Source: Myxococcus hansupus
GTDB taxonomy: Bacteria > Myxococcota > Myxococcia > Myxococcales > Myxococcaceae
Assembly: GCF_000280925.3 (NCBI RefSeq)
Contig: NZ_CP012109.1
Span: forward strand, 1,116,001-1,180,000
Length of the DNA stretch: 64,000 nt
Reading direction: 5' to 3'
The position numbers and the translations under genes were made by a program. Below, one piece after another: positions 38,135-46,947 of this stretch. Position 1 is the first letter of the stretch; every line of letters begins with the position of its first letter. Below the pieces are notes generated by a model. It worked only from the letters and a program-made list of their open reading frames with translations. It was not told the origin of the DNA and ran no database searches.

Positions 38135-39207
38135 CAGCGGGCTCCTTTCCGGATGAGTCGGTGGCAGCGCCAGCCGAGGTAGTTGACCAGCACCCAGAAG
38201 TTCTTGAACGCCGGGTTGCGCGTCTGTTTGTGGTGGTAGCGGTAGTAGATCTGCTGCGCGATGACGGCGAGCCGGAAGAGGCCGAACACCTCGTAGAAGG
38301 TCCAGTTCTCCGGCTTCAGCTTCGTGCGGTCCAGGTAGTACGCCACCACCTCCTCGCGCCGCAGCATGCCGGGCAGGTGCGTGGGCTGACGCCGCGTCGA
38401 GCGCAGGAAGATGTCGTCATCGGCATGGACCCAGTAGGCGAGCGCGCTGCCCAGGTCCATCAGCGGGTCGCCCAGCGTGGCCATCTCCCAGTCGAGCACA
38501 CCGATGACGCGCGTGGGCTCCGCCGGGTCGAGCACCACATTGTCGAAGCGCCAGTCGTTGTGGATGACACACGTCGCGATGTCCGCGGGCGTGTTCGCCT
38601 TGAGCCAGTCGCGCACGTAGCGGAAGCCCGCGACGTTCCAGGTCCGCGCCTTCTCGTAGCGCGCGGACCAGCCCTCCACCTGTCGCGTGGGATAGCCCGG
38701 GCCCTTGCCCAGTGACGTGAGTCCCACCGCCGCCGGGTCCACGGCGTGCAGCTCCACCAGCTTGGTGATGACGTTGAGGCACAGCTCGCGCGTCTGCTTC
38801 GCGTCCAGCGTCAGGCCCCGAGGCAGGTGCTTGCGCGGAATGAGCCCCTCGATGCGCTCCATGACGTAGAAGTCGCTGCCCAGCACGGCCGGGTCCTGGC
38901 ACAGGCCGACCATGGTGGGCACGACGGGGTAGGCCGGCTTCAGGGCCTGCTGCACCGTGTACTCGCGGGCCATGTCATGCGCGGACTTCGCCTTCGTGCC
39001 CGAGGGCGGCCGGCGCAGGATGAGGTCCCGGTTCGGGTACTTCAGCCGGTACGTCCAGTTGGAGGCGCCGCCCGCGTACTGCGTGACTTCCGGCGTGCCC
39101 TCCAGCGTGGGCACCTGGGCCTTGAGCCAGGCGTCCACGGCGGGGAGGTTCAGCTCCTCGCCCTGTCGGACTGCGCCCGCGGGGTCGATGGTGGCGGTCG
39201 ATGACAT
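38134..39207 (-). CDS. APH-type phosphotransferase (LvaA/ACAD10-11 kinase-like)
   Basis: A 357-residue kinase of the aminoglycoside/choline phosphotransferase fold. Seen are YAGGASNWTYRLKYPNRDLI (nucleotide loop with Lys), REYTVQQAL, FYVMERIEG hinge, the catalytic loop CVIHNDWRFDNVVLDP and the metal motif VLDWEMATLGDPLMDLG. These proteins match the N-terminal kinase half of human ACAD10/ACAD11 and Pseudomonas LvaA, which phosphorylate 4-hydroxyacyl-CoAs. A dehydrogenase of the partner type lies two genes upstream on the same strand, which strengthens that assignment over antibiotic resistance. Confidence 0.85.
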   Translation of the reverse strand: MSSTATIDPAGAVRQGEELNLPAVDAWLKAQVPTLEGTPEVTQYAGGASNWTYRLKYPNRDLILRRPPSGTKAKSAHDMAREYTVQQALKPAYPVVPTMVGLCQDPAVLGSDFYVMERIEGLIPRKHLPRGLTLDAKQTRELCLNVITKLVELHAVDPAAVGLTSLGKGPGYPTRQVEGWSARYEKARTWNVAGFRYVRDWLKANTPADIATCVIHNDWRFDNVVLDPAEPTRVIGVLDWEMATLGDPLMDLGSALAYWVHADDDIFLRSTRRQPTHLPGMLRREEVVAYYLDRTKLKPENWTFYEVFGLFRLAVIAQQIYYRYHHKQTRNPAFKNFWVLVNYLGWRCHRLIRKGAR

Positions 39208-39225
39208 GCGTGGCGGCTCGCGGGC

Positions 39226-40050
39226 TCAGGGGGATGTCGGACGCGAACCGTGACGCATGCCCCGGGTGCTCCGGCGCAGCATCCACGAATAGAGCTCGCG
39301 CGGCAGCAGGCGCTTCATCCGCCACGTCCTCCGTCCGTCCGCGTGGGGCAGGATGTAGAACCCGCGCTGCGCCACGGCGGTGAAGATGTCCTTGGCGATG
39401 TCATCCGCGGTGATGGCCGAGCGCTCGAGCAGCCGCGCCATGGTGGCCCCCAGCCGAGGGTCCGTGGTGCGCAGTGAGTCGCCCAGGTTCGTCTTGAAGA
39501 AGGACGGGCACACGACGCTGACGCCGACGCCGTACTCGGCCAGCTCGTTGTGCAGCGTCTCCGACAGCGACACCACGGCCGCCTTGGTCGCGTTGTAGCT
39601 GCTCATCAGCGGCACATCGAGCAGGCCCGCCATGGACGCCACGTTGACGATGTGGCCGTGGCCCTGCTTCTTGAGGCCGGGCGTGAAGACCTTGCAGCCC
39701 CGCACGACGCCCAGCAGGTTGATGTCGATGATCCACTGCCAGTCTTCAATCGACACGTCCTCGATGGCGCCCGCCTGCGCGACACCGGCGTTGTTGACGA
39801 CCACGTCCACGCCGCCCCACTGGGCGTTGAGCCAGTCCCGAGCGTCCTGGAGGTCCTCCTCGCGGCGCACGTCACAGCGCTGGTAGTGGGCCTGGGGCGC
39901 CAGGGCGGAGAGCTCCCGGAGGGCCTCGTCGCCTCGGGCGTCATTGACGTCGCCGATGCAGACCTTCCACCCCGCGCGAGCGAAGCGCAGGGCGATGGCC
40001 TTCCCGAGACCGCTGGCACCACCGGTAATGAAGATGCGTTGATTGGCCAT
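39226..40050 (-). CDS. Short-chain dehydrogenase/reductase in the kinase/ACAD operon
   Basis: A 274-residue SDR: cofactor loop ITGGASGLGKAI, CIGDVN (an aspartate after the second strand suggests NAD), VVNNAGVAQAG, catalytic VNVASMAGLLDVP and YxxxK in SSYNATKAAV. The C-terminal TADDIAKDIFTAVAQRGFYI is common in SDRs acting on CoA or lipid substrates. Sitting between the ACAD (5 bases away) and kinase (18 bases away) genes, it resembles the position of LvaD in levulinate operons, where the SDR interconverts 4-keto and 4-hydroxyacyl-CoA. That role is inferred from context. Confidence 0.85.
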   Translation of the reverse strand: MANQRIFITGGASGLGKAIALRFARAGWKVCIGDVNDARGDEALRELSALAPQAHYQRCDVRREEDLQDARDWLNAQWGGVDVVVNNAGVAQAGAIEDVSIEDWQWIIDINLLGVVRGCKVFTPGLKKQGHGHIVNVASMAGLLDVPLMSSYNATKAAVVSLSETLHNELAEYGVGVSVVCPSFFKTNLGDSLRTTDPRLGATMARLLERSAITADDIAKDIFTAVAQRGFYILPHADGRRTWRMKRLLPRELYSWMLRRSTRGMRHGSRPTSP

Positions 40051-40055
40051 GGCAA

Positions 40056-41291
40056 TCAGCTCCGAGAGAAGCCCCGCTTGGACAGCTCGATGCGGGCGAT
40101 GAGGCCCTTGTGCACTTCGTCCGGTCCATCCGCGAGGCGCAGGCTGCGCGCCTGGGCGAAGAAGCCCGCCAGCGGCGTATCTTGAGACACCCCCGCGCCG
40201 CCGTGAAGCTGGATGGCGTCGTCCACCACCTTCTGGAGGACATTGGGCGCGACGACCTTGATGGCGGAAATCTCGCTCATCGCCCCGAGCGCCCCCACCT
40301 GGTCCATCTTCCAGGCCGCATAGAGCGTCAGCAGGCGCGCCTGGTCGATGGCGATGCGGGCCTCGGCCACCTTCTCGCGGTTGCCGCCCAGGTTGAGGAG
40401 CGGCTTCCCGAAGGCGGTGCGGTTCATGCCCCGGTCAATCATCAGCTCCAGCGACCGCTCCGCCGCCCCGATGCAGCGCATGCAGTGATGGATGCGCCCC
40501 GGCCCGAGCCGGCCCTGGGCAATCTCGAAGCCCATCCCCGGTCCGGAGATGACGTTGTCGCGCGGGACGCGCACGTTGTCGAAGTGGACCTCGCCGTGGC
40601 CGTGGGGCGCGTCGTAGTCGCCGTACACGGGCAGCATGCGGCGGATGCTCACCCCGGGGGCGTCCAGCGGCACCAGCACCATGGAGTGCTGATGGTGGCG
40701 GTCACCGCCGGTGTCGGGCGTGCGGGCCATGAAGATGGCCACCTTCGCATTCGGGTGCCCCAGGCCGCTGGACCACCACTTGCTGCCATGGAGGACGATT
40801 TCGTCACCGTCGACGATGGCGGTCGCCGCCATGTTGGTGGCGTCGGACGAGGCGACGTCCGGCTCCGTCATGCAGAACACCGACCGGATTTCTCCGGCGA
40901 GCAGCGGCTTCAGCCAGCGCTCCTGCTGCGCCTCGGAGCCGTACTTCCAAAGCACCTCCATGTTGCCGGTGTCCGGAGCGCTGCAGTTGAAGACCTCGGG
41001 GGCGATGAAGCTGCGGCCCGTCTCCTCCGCGATGGGGGCGTACTCCAGGGTGCTGAGCCCGGCGCCGAGCTTCGCGTCCGGGAGGAACAGGTTCCACAGG
41101 CCCTCGGCCTTCGCCTTGGCCTTGAGTTCCTCCATGACAGGAGGCACGCGCCACGTCTTCCAGTCGCCGCCTTGCGCCGTGGCGCGGAGCTCCTCGTGAT
41201 AGCGGGTTTCCGCAGGGAGGATGTGCTCGCTCATGAAGCGCTTCACGCGCTCCAGGTAGTCCTTGCCTCGCTCACTCGGCTCGAAGTCCAT
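40056..41291 (-). CDS. ACAD10/11-like acyl-CoA dehydrogenase (LvaC-like)
   Basis: A 411-residue member of the acyl-CoA dehydrogenase fold, started at 41291 (MDFEPSERGKDYLERVKRFM). FAD and substrate motifs are present (FCMTEPDVASSDATN, GSKWWSSG, RTAFGKPL). At the place where normal enzymes have YEGT it reads RLADGPDEVH, the signature of ACAD10/11-type proteins that eliminate phosphate from 4-phosphoacyl-CoA rather than oxidise simple chains. With the adjacent kinase and SDR it forms a likely 4-hydroxyacyl-CoA catabolic unit. It heads the operon, opposite a LysR gene. Confidence 0.88.
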   Translation of the reverse strand: MDFEPSERGKDYLERVKRFMSEHILPAETRYHEELRATAQGGDWKTWRVPPVMEELKAKAKAEGLWNLFLPDAKLGAGLSTLEYAPIAEETGRSFIAPEVFNCSAPDTGNMEVLWKYGSEAQQERWLKPLLAGEIRSVFCMTEPDVASSDATNMAATAIVDGDEIVLHGSKWWSSGLGHPNAKVAIFMARTPDTGGDRHHQHSMVLVPLDAPGVSIRRMLPVYGDYDAPHGHGEVHFDNVRVPRDNVISGPGMGFEIAQGRLGPGRIHHCMRCIGAAERSLELMIDRGMNRTAFGKPLLNLGGNREKVAEARIAIDQARLLTLYAAWKMDQVGALGAMSEISAIKVVAPNVLQKVVDDAIQLHGGAGVSQDTPLAGFFAQARSLRLADGPDEVHKGLIARIELSKRGFSRS

Positions 41292-41370
41292 CGCGCGTTC
41301 TCCTGGCGGTCTGCCTCCATCCTGCGCATGGAGGCTTGATGCATCCAGTGAATGTTGGTCATGTGTCATC

Positions 41371-41385
41371 ATGAACCCTGTTCAT
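41371..41385. promoter_or_regulatory. LysR-type operator overlapping the lysR start
   Basis: A perfect inverted repeat ATGAAC-CCT-GTTCAT that contains the T-N11-A pattern of LysR boxes. It begins with the lysR start codon itself and lies 80 bases from the start of the divergent dehydrogenase gene, so it could serve autorepression. Confidence 0.45.
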
Positions 41386-42276
41386 GCCTCCGCTGGGCTG
41401 GCGCGGCTCGACCTCAACCTCTTCCGGGTGTTCGACGTGGTGCTCCGGGAGCGGAACCTGACCCGGGCGGCGGAGGTCCTGTTCCTCAGCCAGTCGGCCG
41501 TGAGTCACGCGCTGGCCCGCCTTCGTGAGCAACTGGGCGAGCCGCTGTTCGTCCGGGAGGGGAGGGGCGTGGCGCCCACGGCGTTCGCGGAGCGGCTGGC
41601 CCCGGAGATTCGCGCGGCGCTCGCCCTGTTCGAGCAGGCGGTTCATCACAGCCGTGGCTTCGACCCTCGCCGGGACGTGGGGCACTTCACGGTGGCGATG
41701 AACGACCTGCTGGAGCCGTCCATCCTTCCGCTGCTGGTGGCGCGGCTGCGGGAGCACGCTCCGGAGATTCGAGTCTCCAGCGTCCGTCTCGACAGGGCCA
41801 AGCTGGAGCGGGACCTCGCCTCTGGGAGACTGGACCTCTCCATCGACGTGGAGCAGCAGACGGGGGCGGACCTGAAGCGCGCGCCGCTGCTGAAGGATTC
41901 ATTCTGCGTCGTGAGTCGCCGTCGGCGGAAGCTGGACGTGGCGAAGTACATGGCGGCCCAGCACGTCACCGTGTCGTCTCGTCGCACGGGGCTGGCCGTG
42001 GAAGACCTCGTGCTCAGCCGGCTGGGCTATCAGCGCGACGTCGTCGTTCGCTGCCAGCACTATGAGGCCGCGTTCCAACTCGTCGCGGACTCTGACTTGC
42101 TGCTGACGATGCCCCGTCGCCGCGCCATGGACCTGCACGCGCAGCGGGGCAATCACCTCTTGCCGATGCCGCTGTCGTTCCCTCCGCTGGAGCTGCATGT
42201 CTATTGGCACCGGCAGGCGGATGGTGACCCTCGGAGCCGGTGGTTGCGTAGCGAGTTGCTCTCGCTGACCGAGTAG
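41371..42276 (+). CDS. LysR-family transcriptional regulator
   Basis: A 301-residue regulator. The N-terminal winged HTH reads RLDLNLFRVFDVVLRERNLT followed by RAAEVLFLSQSAVSHALARL, then the LPLFVREGRG-type linker (EPLFVREGRGVAPT), then an effector domain of the PBP2 type (residues about 95-300). I start it at 41371, where the family alignment begins; upstream codons lie in the divergent promoter. It is divergent from the kinase/SDR/ACAD operon and is its likely regulator, sensing an intermediate of that pathway. Confidence 0.92.
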   Translation: MNPVHASAGLARLDLNLFRVFDVVLRERNLTRAAEVLFLSQSAVSHALARLREQLGEPLFVREGRGVAPTAFAERLAPEIRAALALFEQAVHHSRGFDPRRDVGHFTVAMNDLLEPSILPLLVARLREHAPEIRVSSVRLDRAKLERDLASGRLDLSIDVEQQTGADLKRAPLLKDSFCVVSRRRRKLDVAKYMAAQHVTVSSRRTGLAVEDLVLSRLGYQRDVVVRCQHYEAAFQLVADSDLLLTMPRRRAMDLHAQRGNHLLPMPLSFPPLELHVYWHRQADGDPRSRWLRSELLSLTE

Positions 42277-42329
42277 TCGCCTGGGGGAATCCCGAAGGGC
42301 TGCGACTCCTCTCCTGCAGCAGCCTGTCG

Positions 42330-43048
42330 GCTGCCCCCGGAATGTAGGAGGTGGCGCGCGGCGCCGCCGGTTGGACAAAGCTCGGTGCGAGGTGCCCCTT
42401 CTGGACGGCGCCTGGGAGCTAGCTGTTCGGAAATGTCGGGGGTTTTGGCTACGGACGCTCCCTGCCGCCTCAGGTCGACTACAACCGGCCCGTGGGGGGT
42501 GGCGCGTGTCGCCGCGGGTTGGACAGTGCGCAGTGCGCGGTGCCCCTCTGGCCGGCGTCCGGGAGCTAGCTGTTCGGAAATGTTGGGGGTTTTGGCTACG
42601 GACGCTCCCTGTAGCCTCGTGCCGACTGCAACCGGCCCGTGGGTGGTGGTGCGTGTCGCCGCGGGTTGGACAGTTCGCGGTGCGTGGCGCCCCTCTGGCC
42701 GGCGCCTGGGAGCTAGCTGTTCGGAAATGTCGGGGGTTTTGGGCGATGGGCGCTCCCTGCAGCCTCAAGCCGACTGCAACCAGCCCGTGGTTGGTGGCGC
42801 GTGTCGCCGCGGGTTGGACAGTGCGCGGTGCGTGGCGCCCCTCTGGCCGGCGTCCGGGAGCTAGCTGTTCGGAAATGTCGGGGGTTTTGGGCGATGGACG
42901 CTCCCTGCAGCCTCATGCCGACTGCAACCGGCCCATGGTTGGTGGTGCGTGTCGCCGCGGGTTGGGCAGTGCGCGGTGTGTGGTGCCCCTCTGGCCGGCG
43001 TCCGGGAGCTAGCTGTTCGGAAATGTCGGGGGTTTGGACGATGGGCGC
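42330..43048. repeat. Tandem repeat array, five units of 147-148 bp plus a decayed first unit
   Basis: Units start with GGGAGCTAGCTGTTCGGAAA at 42414, 42561, 42708, 42856 and 43004 (spacings 147, 147, 148, 148). Bases 42330-42413 look like the degraded 3' half of an earlier unit, and the fifth is cut short near 43048. Units differ at scattered positions only. Each can fold GGGAGC against GCTCCC about 37 bases later (GCTCTC in the fifth). Open frames cross the array in several frames, but the 148-base units shift the frame, so I do not think it is coding. The rest of the gap from 42277 shows nothing else. Confidence 0.9.
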
Positions 43049-43183
43049 TCTCAACCTCTGCCCGCAGCAACTCGATGCTGTCGCCGCCCACCTCAACAGC
43101 AGCCCGCGAATTCGCACCAGAGGTCCTCTCCTGGCCGAGGTACTCGCGCAGGTCGTTGCGATGACGGTTTGAGAGCGCGGCTC

Positions 43184-43207
43184 AAAACCCCCGACATTTC
43201 CGAACAG
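43184..43207. repeat. Inverted copy of the tandem-repeat core
   Basis: The 24 bases, beginning AAAACCCCCGACATTTCCG, are the reverse complement of the repeat core. Extended by one base they pair perfectly over 24 bp with 43012-43035 in the fifth unit, leaving a 149-base loop. It marks the right border of the repeat region. Confidence 0.85.
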
Positions 43208-43389
43208 CGGCCCGCGAGTGTCGTACCGGGGGCCCTCTCCTCGGGTGGGGCGCGAGAGGGCACCTGGCGCTCCGCCACACGCAAACGGGCAATGTGGAGA
43301 GGCCGCGCCCCGTTGCCTTACGCGTGATGCGCCGCCGTGCCGTGGGGCTCATCGGCCGAGTGCTGGAATCGGCTCCAGGTCGCAAGCGC

Positions 43390-44246
43390 ATACGCAGTCG
43401 ATTGCCTTCGGTGAAACGGATGGCACGCTGTATCTGCTCGTCACCCAGGCGAAGAAGTGCCGGGTGGTGGAGTTCCATGGCGGCGTGCGTACCCGTGACT
43501 TCTCCGCACCTGCTGGCATGTGGATGATGACGTCGTTCGTGGCGCCGGGGCAGGGCCTCACGCTCGTCCTCGCTTCCCGTTCTGGGAAGACCTACGGGCA
43601 AGCGGGGGAGGACGGTGGAGACTCCCACGGAGGGGACGGGGCCCTTGAAAGGGGACCACCGGGGGGACGTCGGTGAACTCGTCACCGTGGGCCAGCAGCT
43701 CTGTCTCGCGGGGATGCAGAATCAGTTCTACGTCTGGAATGGCGCCTCGTGGCTCGATGAGCGTGAGAGCCTGGCGGTGGGAAGAGAGGTGCTCACCGGC
43801 ATCAATGCCGTGGTCGCCATGGGCGAGCTGCCCGCCGTCGCGATCCTGGGCCGTGTTCATGTGCGCGATGGCGGTGACTGGCGTCCGTTGCCGCTTTCGC
43901 TCACGGAGGAGCTCCACGCCCTGGCCTACCGCGCCAGCGATGGCGCCTTGTTCGCCGCGGGCACTTCGCTCTGGCGTGTTTCACGCGAAGGCGAGTGCCA
44001 GGCCCTCCCGCTGTCCGCGAAGACCACCTGGTGGGGCGCGGCGGTCTTCCGTGAGCAGCTCGACCGTCGGTCTTCCAGGTGGAGGGCGAGTCCCTGGTAG
44101 AGGTGCTGTCCCCGGGCGCACAGGTGAACCACAATCATTTACTGCACGCGCGCGGAGCCTGGCTCCATGTCGTCCGTGATGACGGGGTCCATCGCTTCGA
44201 TGGTGAGCGCTGGAGCCCGATTCCCTCGCCCACGCTGTCCGCGTAG
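43390..44246 (+). pseudogene. Remnant of a frameshifted gene, unknown product
   Basis: Protein-like sequence runs through three reading frames. Part one (from about 43395) has FGETDGTLYLLVTQAKKCRV; part two (about 43640-44060) has AGMQNQFYVWNGASWLDE and HVRDGGDWRPLPLSLTEELH; part three (about 44066 to the TAG at 44246) has VEGESLVEVLSPGAQ and DDGVHRFDGERWSPI. Repeated 'G.W' and 'dG..W' units suggest a beta-propeller-like protein. At least two frameshifts and no convincing start make it a decayed gene. It directly follows the repeat region. I do not recognise the family. Confidence 0.55.
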
Positions 44247-44265
44247 GGCGAGGGGCCGCACTGCC

Positions 44266-45114
44266 TCAACCCTCGATGTGGAACACGAGTGAAGCGCGTG
44301 CGCCGGGCTGCACGGACGGCAGCCCTTCACCCGTCGCCAGCGCGCCCTTGGCGGCGGTCCACGGCTCCACGCAGACGAAGTCCTTCCCACGCTGCGTCCA
44401 CACGACGAGCACGTGGTACTCTGGACTCCACGACAGGCGGATGGGCTTGAGCCCGGGCCCCCGCTCCAACGTGGTCCCCGGCTTCGAGTGGTCCTTCAAG
44501 TGAAGGTCCACTTCCTCCTCGGTGAGGTCCAGCCCCGTGAAGGCCACCTCCCGACCCCGCCAGTTGTCCCACGCGCGCGTGGCGTTCGTGTCCACGCGTG
44601 CCTGTGACTTCGCCGCGGCCGGCACACGGAAGTACGGGTGGAACCCCAGGTGCAGCGGCAGAGGCCGCGTGTCCTGGTTTTCCACCTCGAACTCCAGCGT
44701 CAATCGCGTGCCCACCAGCGAGAAGCTCAGCCGCGCCGCGAACCGCCACGGAAAGTGGCGCAGCGTCTCCTCGCTGGAGGACAGCGCCACCACCAGCCGC
44801 GACGCATCCGCCTGCCGCACCTGCCACGGCAGCTTCCTCGCGAAGCCGTGCTGCGGCAGCGAGTACGTCCGGCCTTCCACGGAGTAGGTGTCCCCCGGCA
44901 ACGGCCCGGCGATGGGAAAGAGCACGGGGATGCCCCCGCGCACGTTCTTCGCCGGGTCCGCGACCGTGGCCTCATCGACGTACAGCAGTTCGTCACCGTC
45001 CACGCACATCCGGGTGACGATGGCACCGCGTGAAGGAATGACCTCCACGCGGCAGCCGCCGTTCACCAACGCGTACGTGTCCAGGCCTGCGATGCCGGGG
45101 AACGGGCCGTTCAT
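44266..45114 (-). CDS. Aldose 1-epimerase / hexose-6-phosphate mutarotase-like protein
   Basis: A 282-residue galactose-mutarotase-fold enzyme. Marks are GCRVEVIPSRGAIVTRM, RGGIPVLFPIAGPLPGD, the catalytic histidine region LPQHGFARKLPW, the second histidine in HLGFHPYFRVP and the glutamate in FVCVEPWTA. The PVLFPIxGxLPGD and HGFAR pattern is that of YeaD/YihR-type epimerases, which often act on sugar phosphates. The exact sugar is unknown. Its ATG lies 7 bases from the pruA stop on the same strand, so they may share a transcript. Confidence 0.88.
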   Translation of the reverse strand: MNGPFPGIAGLDTYALVNGGCRVEVIPSRGAIVTRMCVDGDELLYVDEATVADPAKNVRGGIPVLFPIAGPLPGDTYSVEGRTYSLPQHGFARKLPWQVRQADASRLVVALSSSEETLRHFPWRFAARLSFSLVGTRLTLEFEVENQDTRPLPLHLGFHPYFRVPAAAKSQARVDTNATRAWDNWRGREVAFTGLDLTEEEVDLHLKDHSKPGTTLERGPGLKPIRLSWSPEYHVLVVWTQRGKDFVCVEPWTAAKGALATGEGLPSVQPGARASLVFHIEG

Positions 45115-45121
45115 GCGTGCC

Positions 45122-46777
45122 TCAGCGGGCGCCTTCGTTCGGGTCGTTGTCCATGGAGGGGTAGGGCACCTTCACGGGCGGGACGAAGGTCTCCTTGATG
45201 GTGCGGGGGCTGGTCCACCGCACCATGTTGAGGGCCGAGCCCGCCTTGTCGTTGGTGCCAGACGCGCGGCCACCACCGAAGGGCTGCTGGCCCACGACGG
45301 CGCCGGTGGGCTTGTCGTTGATGTAGAAGTTGCCCGCCGCGTGGCGCAGCTCGCGCAGCGCCGTGTCGATGGCCTTCCGGTCGCGCGCGAACACCGCGCC
45401 CGTGAGGGCGTAGGCGGCCGCTTGGTCGACCTCGCGCAGCGTCTCCTCGAACTTCGCGTCCGGGTAGACATTCAGACCCACGAGCGGCGCGAAAATCTCC
45501 TCGCGGAGGATGCGGTGCGTGGGGCTGTCGAGCTGCACCAGCGTGGGCTTCACGAACCAGCCCTGCTTCCGGTCCACGTCGCCACCGGCCACGATGCTGG
45601 CGCCGCTGTCGCTCTTGGCCAGGTCGATGTACGAGGAGACCTTCTTGAAGGACTTCTCGTCGATGACGGCGCCCATGAAGTTGCTGAAGTCCGACACGTC
45701 GCCCATGCGGACCTCGCTGATGAGCGCCTGGAGGCGGGGCTTGAGCTTGGGCCACAGCGACTCGGGGATGAAGACGCGGCTGGCGGCCGAGCACTTCTGT
45801 CCCTGGTACTCGAAGCCGCCGCGGACGATGGCCACCGCGAGCGCCTCCAGGTCATCCGCCGCGGACGGGTGGGCGACGATGAAGTCCTTGCCGCCCGTCT
45901 CTCCGACGATGCGCGGGTACTGCTTGTAGCGGGAGATGTTCTCGCCCACCGTGCGCCACATCGTGTTGAACGTCGGCGTGGAGCCGGTGAAGTGGATGCC
46001 GCCCAGGTGCGGGCTGGCCAGCACCGGGTTGCCCACCGTCGGGCCGTCGCCCGGCAGCATGTTGATGACGCCGTCGGGCAGGCCGGCCTCGCGCAGCAGC
46101 TCCATGATGTACCAGGCACTCAGGGCCGACGTGGACGACGGCTTGAAGAGCACCACGTTGCCCATGATGGCCGGCGCGGTGGCCAGGTTGAGGGCAATGG
46201 CCGTGAAGTTGAACGGCGCCACCGCGAAGACGAAGCCGTCCAGCGGACGGTAGTCCGTCATGTTCCACGTCTGGTGCGCGGCCTCGGGCTGCCAGCCCAG
46301 AATCTGCTCGGCGAAATGGACGTTGTAGCGGAGGAAGTCCACCGCCTCGCACGTCGCGTCGATCTCCGCCTGATGGGCCGTCTTGGACTGCCCCAGCATG
46401 GTGGCGGCGTTCATGATGGGCCGGTAGCGCGAGGCCAGCAGCTCCGCGGCGCGCAGGAAGATGGCCGCGCGCGACTGGAACGGCATGCGCGCCCACTCCT
46501 CCTTGACGGAGAGGGCGGACTGGATGGCCTGCTCCACGTGGCTGGCGTCCGCCTCGTGCAGCGTCGCCAGCACGTGCTGGTGGTTGTGCGGCATGCGCAC
46601 CGTGTCCGTCTTGCCGGTGCGGATGTGCTTGCCGCCGATGATGACGGGGATGTCGACCTGCTCGCCGGACATGCGCTTCAGCGCGGCCTGCAGCTCACGG
46701 CGCTCGGACGTGCCGGGCGCGTAGGAGAGGACAGGCTCGTTCTTCGGCGGCGGGACGCGGGTATGGGCGTTGATCAC
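45122..46777 (-). CDS. pruA: 1-pyrroline-5-carboxylate (glutamate semialdehyde) dehydrogenase
   Basis: Second step of proline breakdown, giving glutamate. The 551-residue aldehyde dehydrogenase resembles the eukaryotic ALDH4A1 type in length and N-terminus (MINAHTRVPPPKNEPVLSYA). It has PFNFTAIALNLATAPAIMGN, GETGGKDFIV with the general-base Glu, the catalytic Cys in YQGQKCSAASR and PFGGGRASGTNDKAGS. No proline dehydrogenase gene is adjacent. Upstream (46881-46886) a perfect TTGACA lies on the minus strand but without a well-spaced -10, and AACCCTTGGGGTT there is a small palindrome. Confidence 0.95.
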   Translation of the reverse strand: MINAHTRVPPPKNEPVLSYAPGTSERRELQAALKRMSGEQVDIPVIIGGKHIRTGKTDTVRMPHNHQHVLATLHEADASHVEQAIQSALSVKEEWARMPFQSRAAIFLRAAELLASRYRPIMNAATMLGQSKTAHQAEIDATCEAVDFLRYNVHFAEQILGWQPEAAHQTWNMTDYRPLDGFVFAVAPFNFTAIALNLATAPAIMGNVVLFKPSSTSALSAWYIMELLREAGLPDGVINMLPGDGPTVGNPVLASPHLGGIHFTGSTPTFNTMWRTVGENISRYKQYPRIVGETGGKDFIVAHPSAADDLEALAVAIVRGGFEYQGQKCSAASRVFIPESLWPKLKPRLQALISEVRMGDVSDFSNFMGAVIDEKSFKKVSSYIDLAKSDSGASIVAGGDVDRKQGWFVKPTLVQLDSPTHRILREEIFAPLVGLNVYPDAKFEETLREVDQAAAYALTGAVFARDRKAIDTALRELRHAAGNFYINDKPTGAVVGQQPFGGGRASGTNDKAGSALNMVRWTSPRTIKETFVPPVKVPYPSMDNDPNEGAR

Positions 46778-46947
46778 GCGGATTCACCTTGGGCGGAAAC
46801 GAAGGGCGCGCAGCATAGCCAAGCGGCCCTGCAGGGGAACGTGGAAGGTGACGTAACCTCCAGTGAACCCTTGGGGTTTTTGTCAATTCCCCGAAGTTCC
46901 GGGGGCCGGTTGGCCCGGTGACGCGGTGCGCGGGTACGATGTGAACC

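Noticed and set aside
38134-39207. Aminoglycoside resistance kinase
   Set aside because: The fold is shared, but the motifs and operon context with an ACAD10/11-like gene fit acyl-CoA kinases better.
42371-43012. Open frame across the 147-bp repeats giving a repeated Cys/Arg-rich peptide
   Set aside because: Unit lengths of 147 and 148 bases break any repeating frame, similar frames are open on both strands, and no start or Shine-Dalgarno is convincing.
43218-43394. N-terminal coding region for the decayed gene
   Set aside because: The translation from 43218 is Arg/Pro/Ala-rich with no protein-like pattern before about 43395.
46858-46886. Sigma-70 promoter for pruA using the perfect TTGACA at 46881-46886 (minus strand)
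   Set aside because: No acceptable -10 element lies 16-18 bases downstream; the nearest candidate is 23 bases away.
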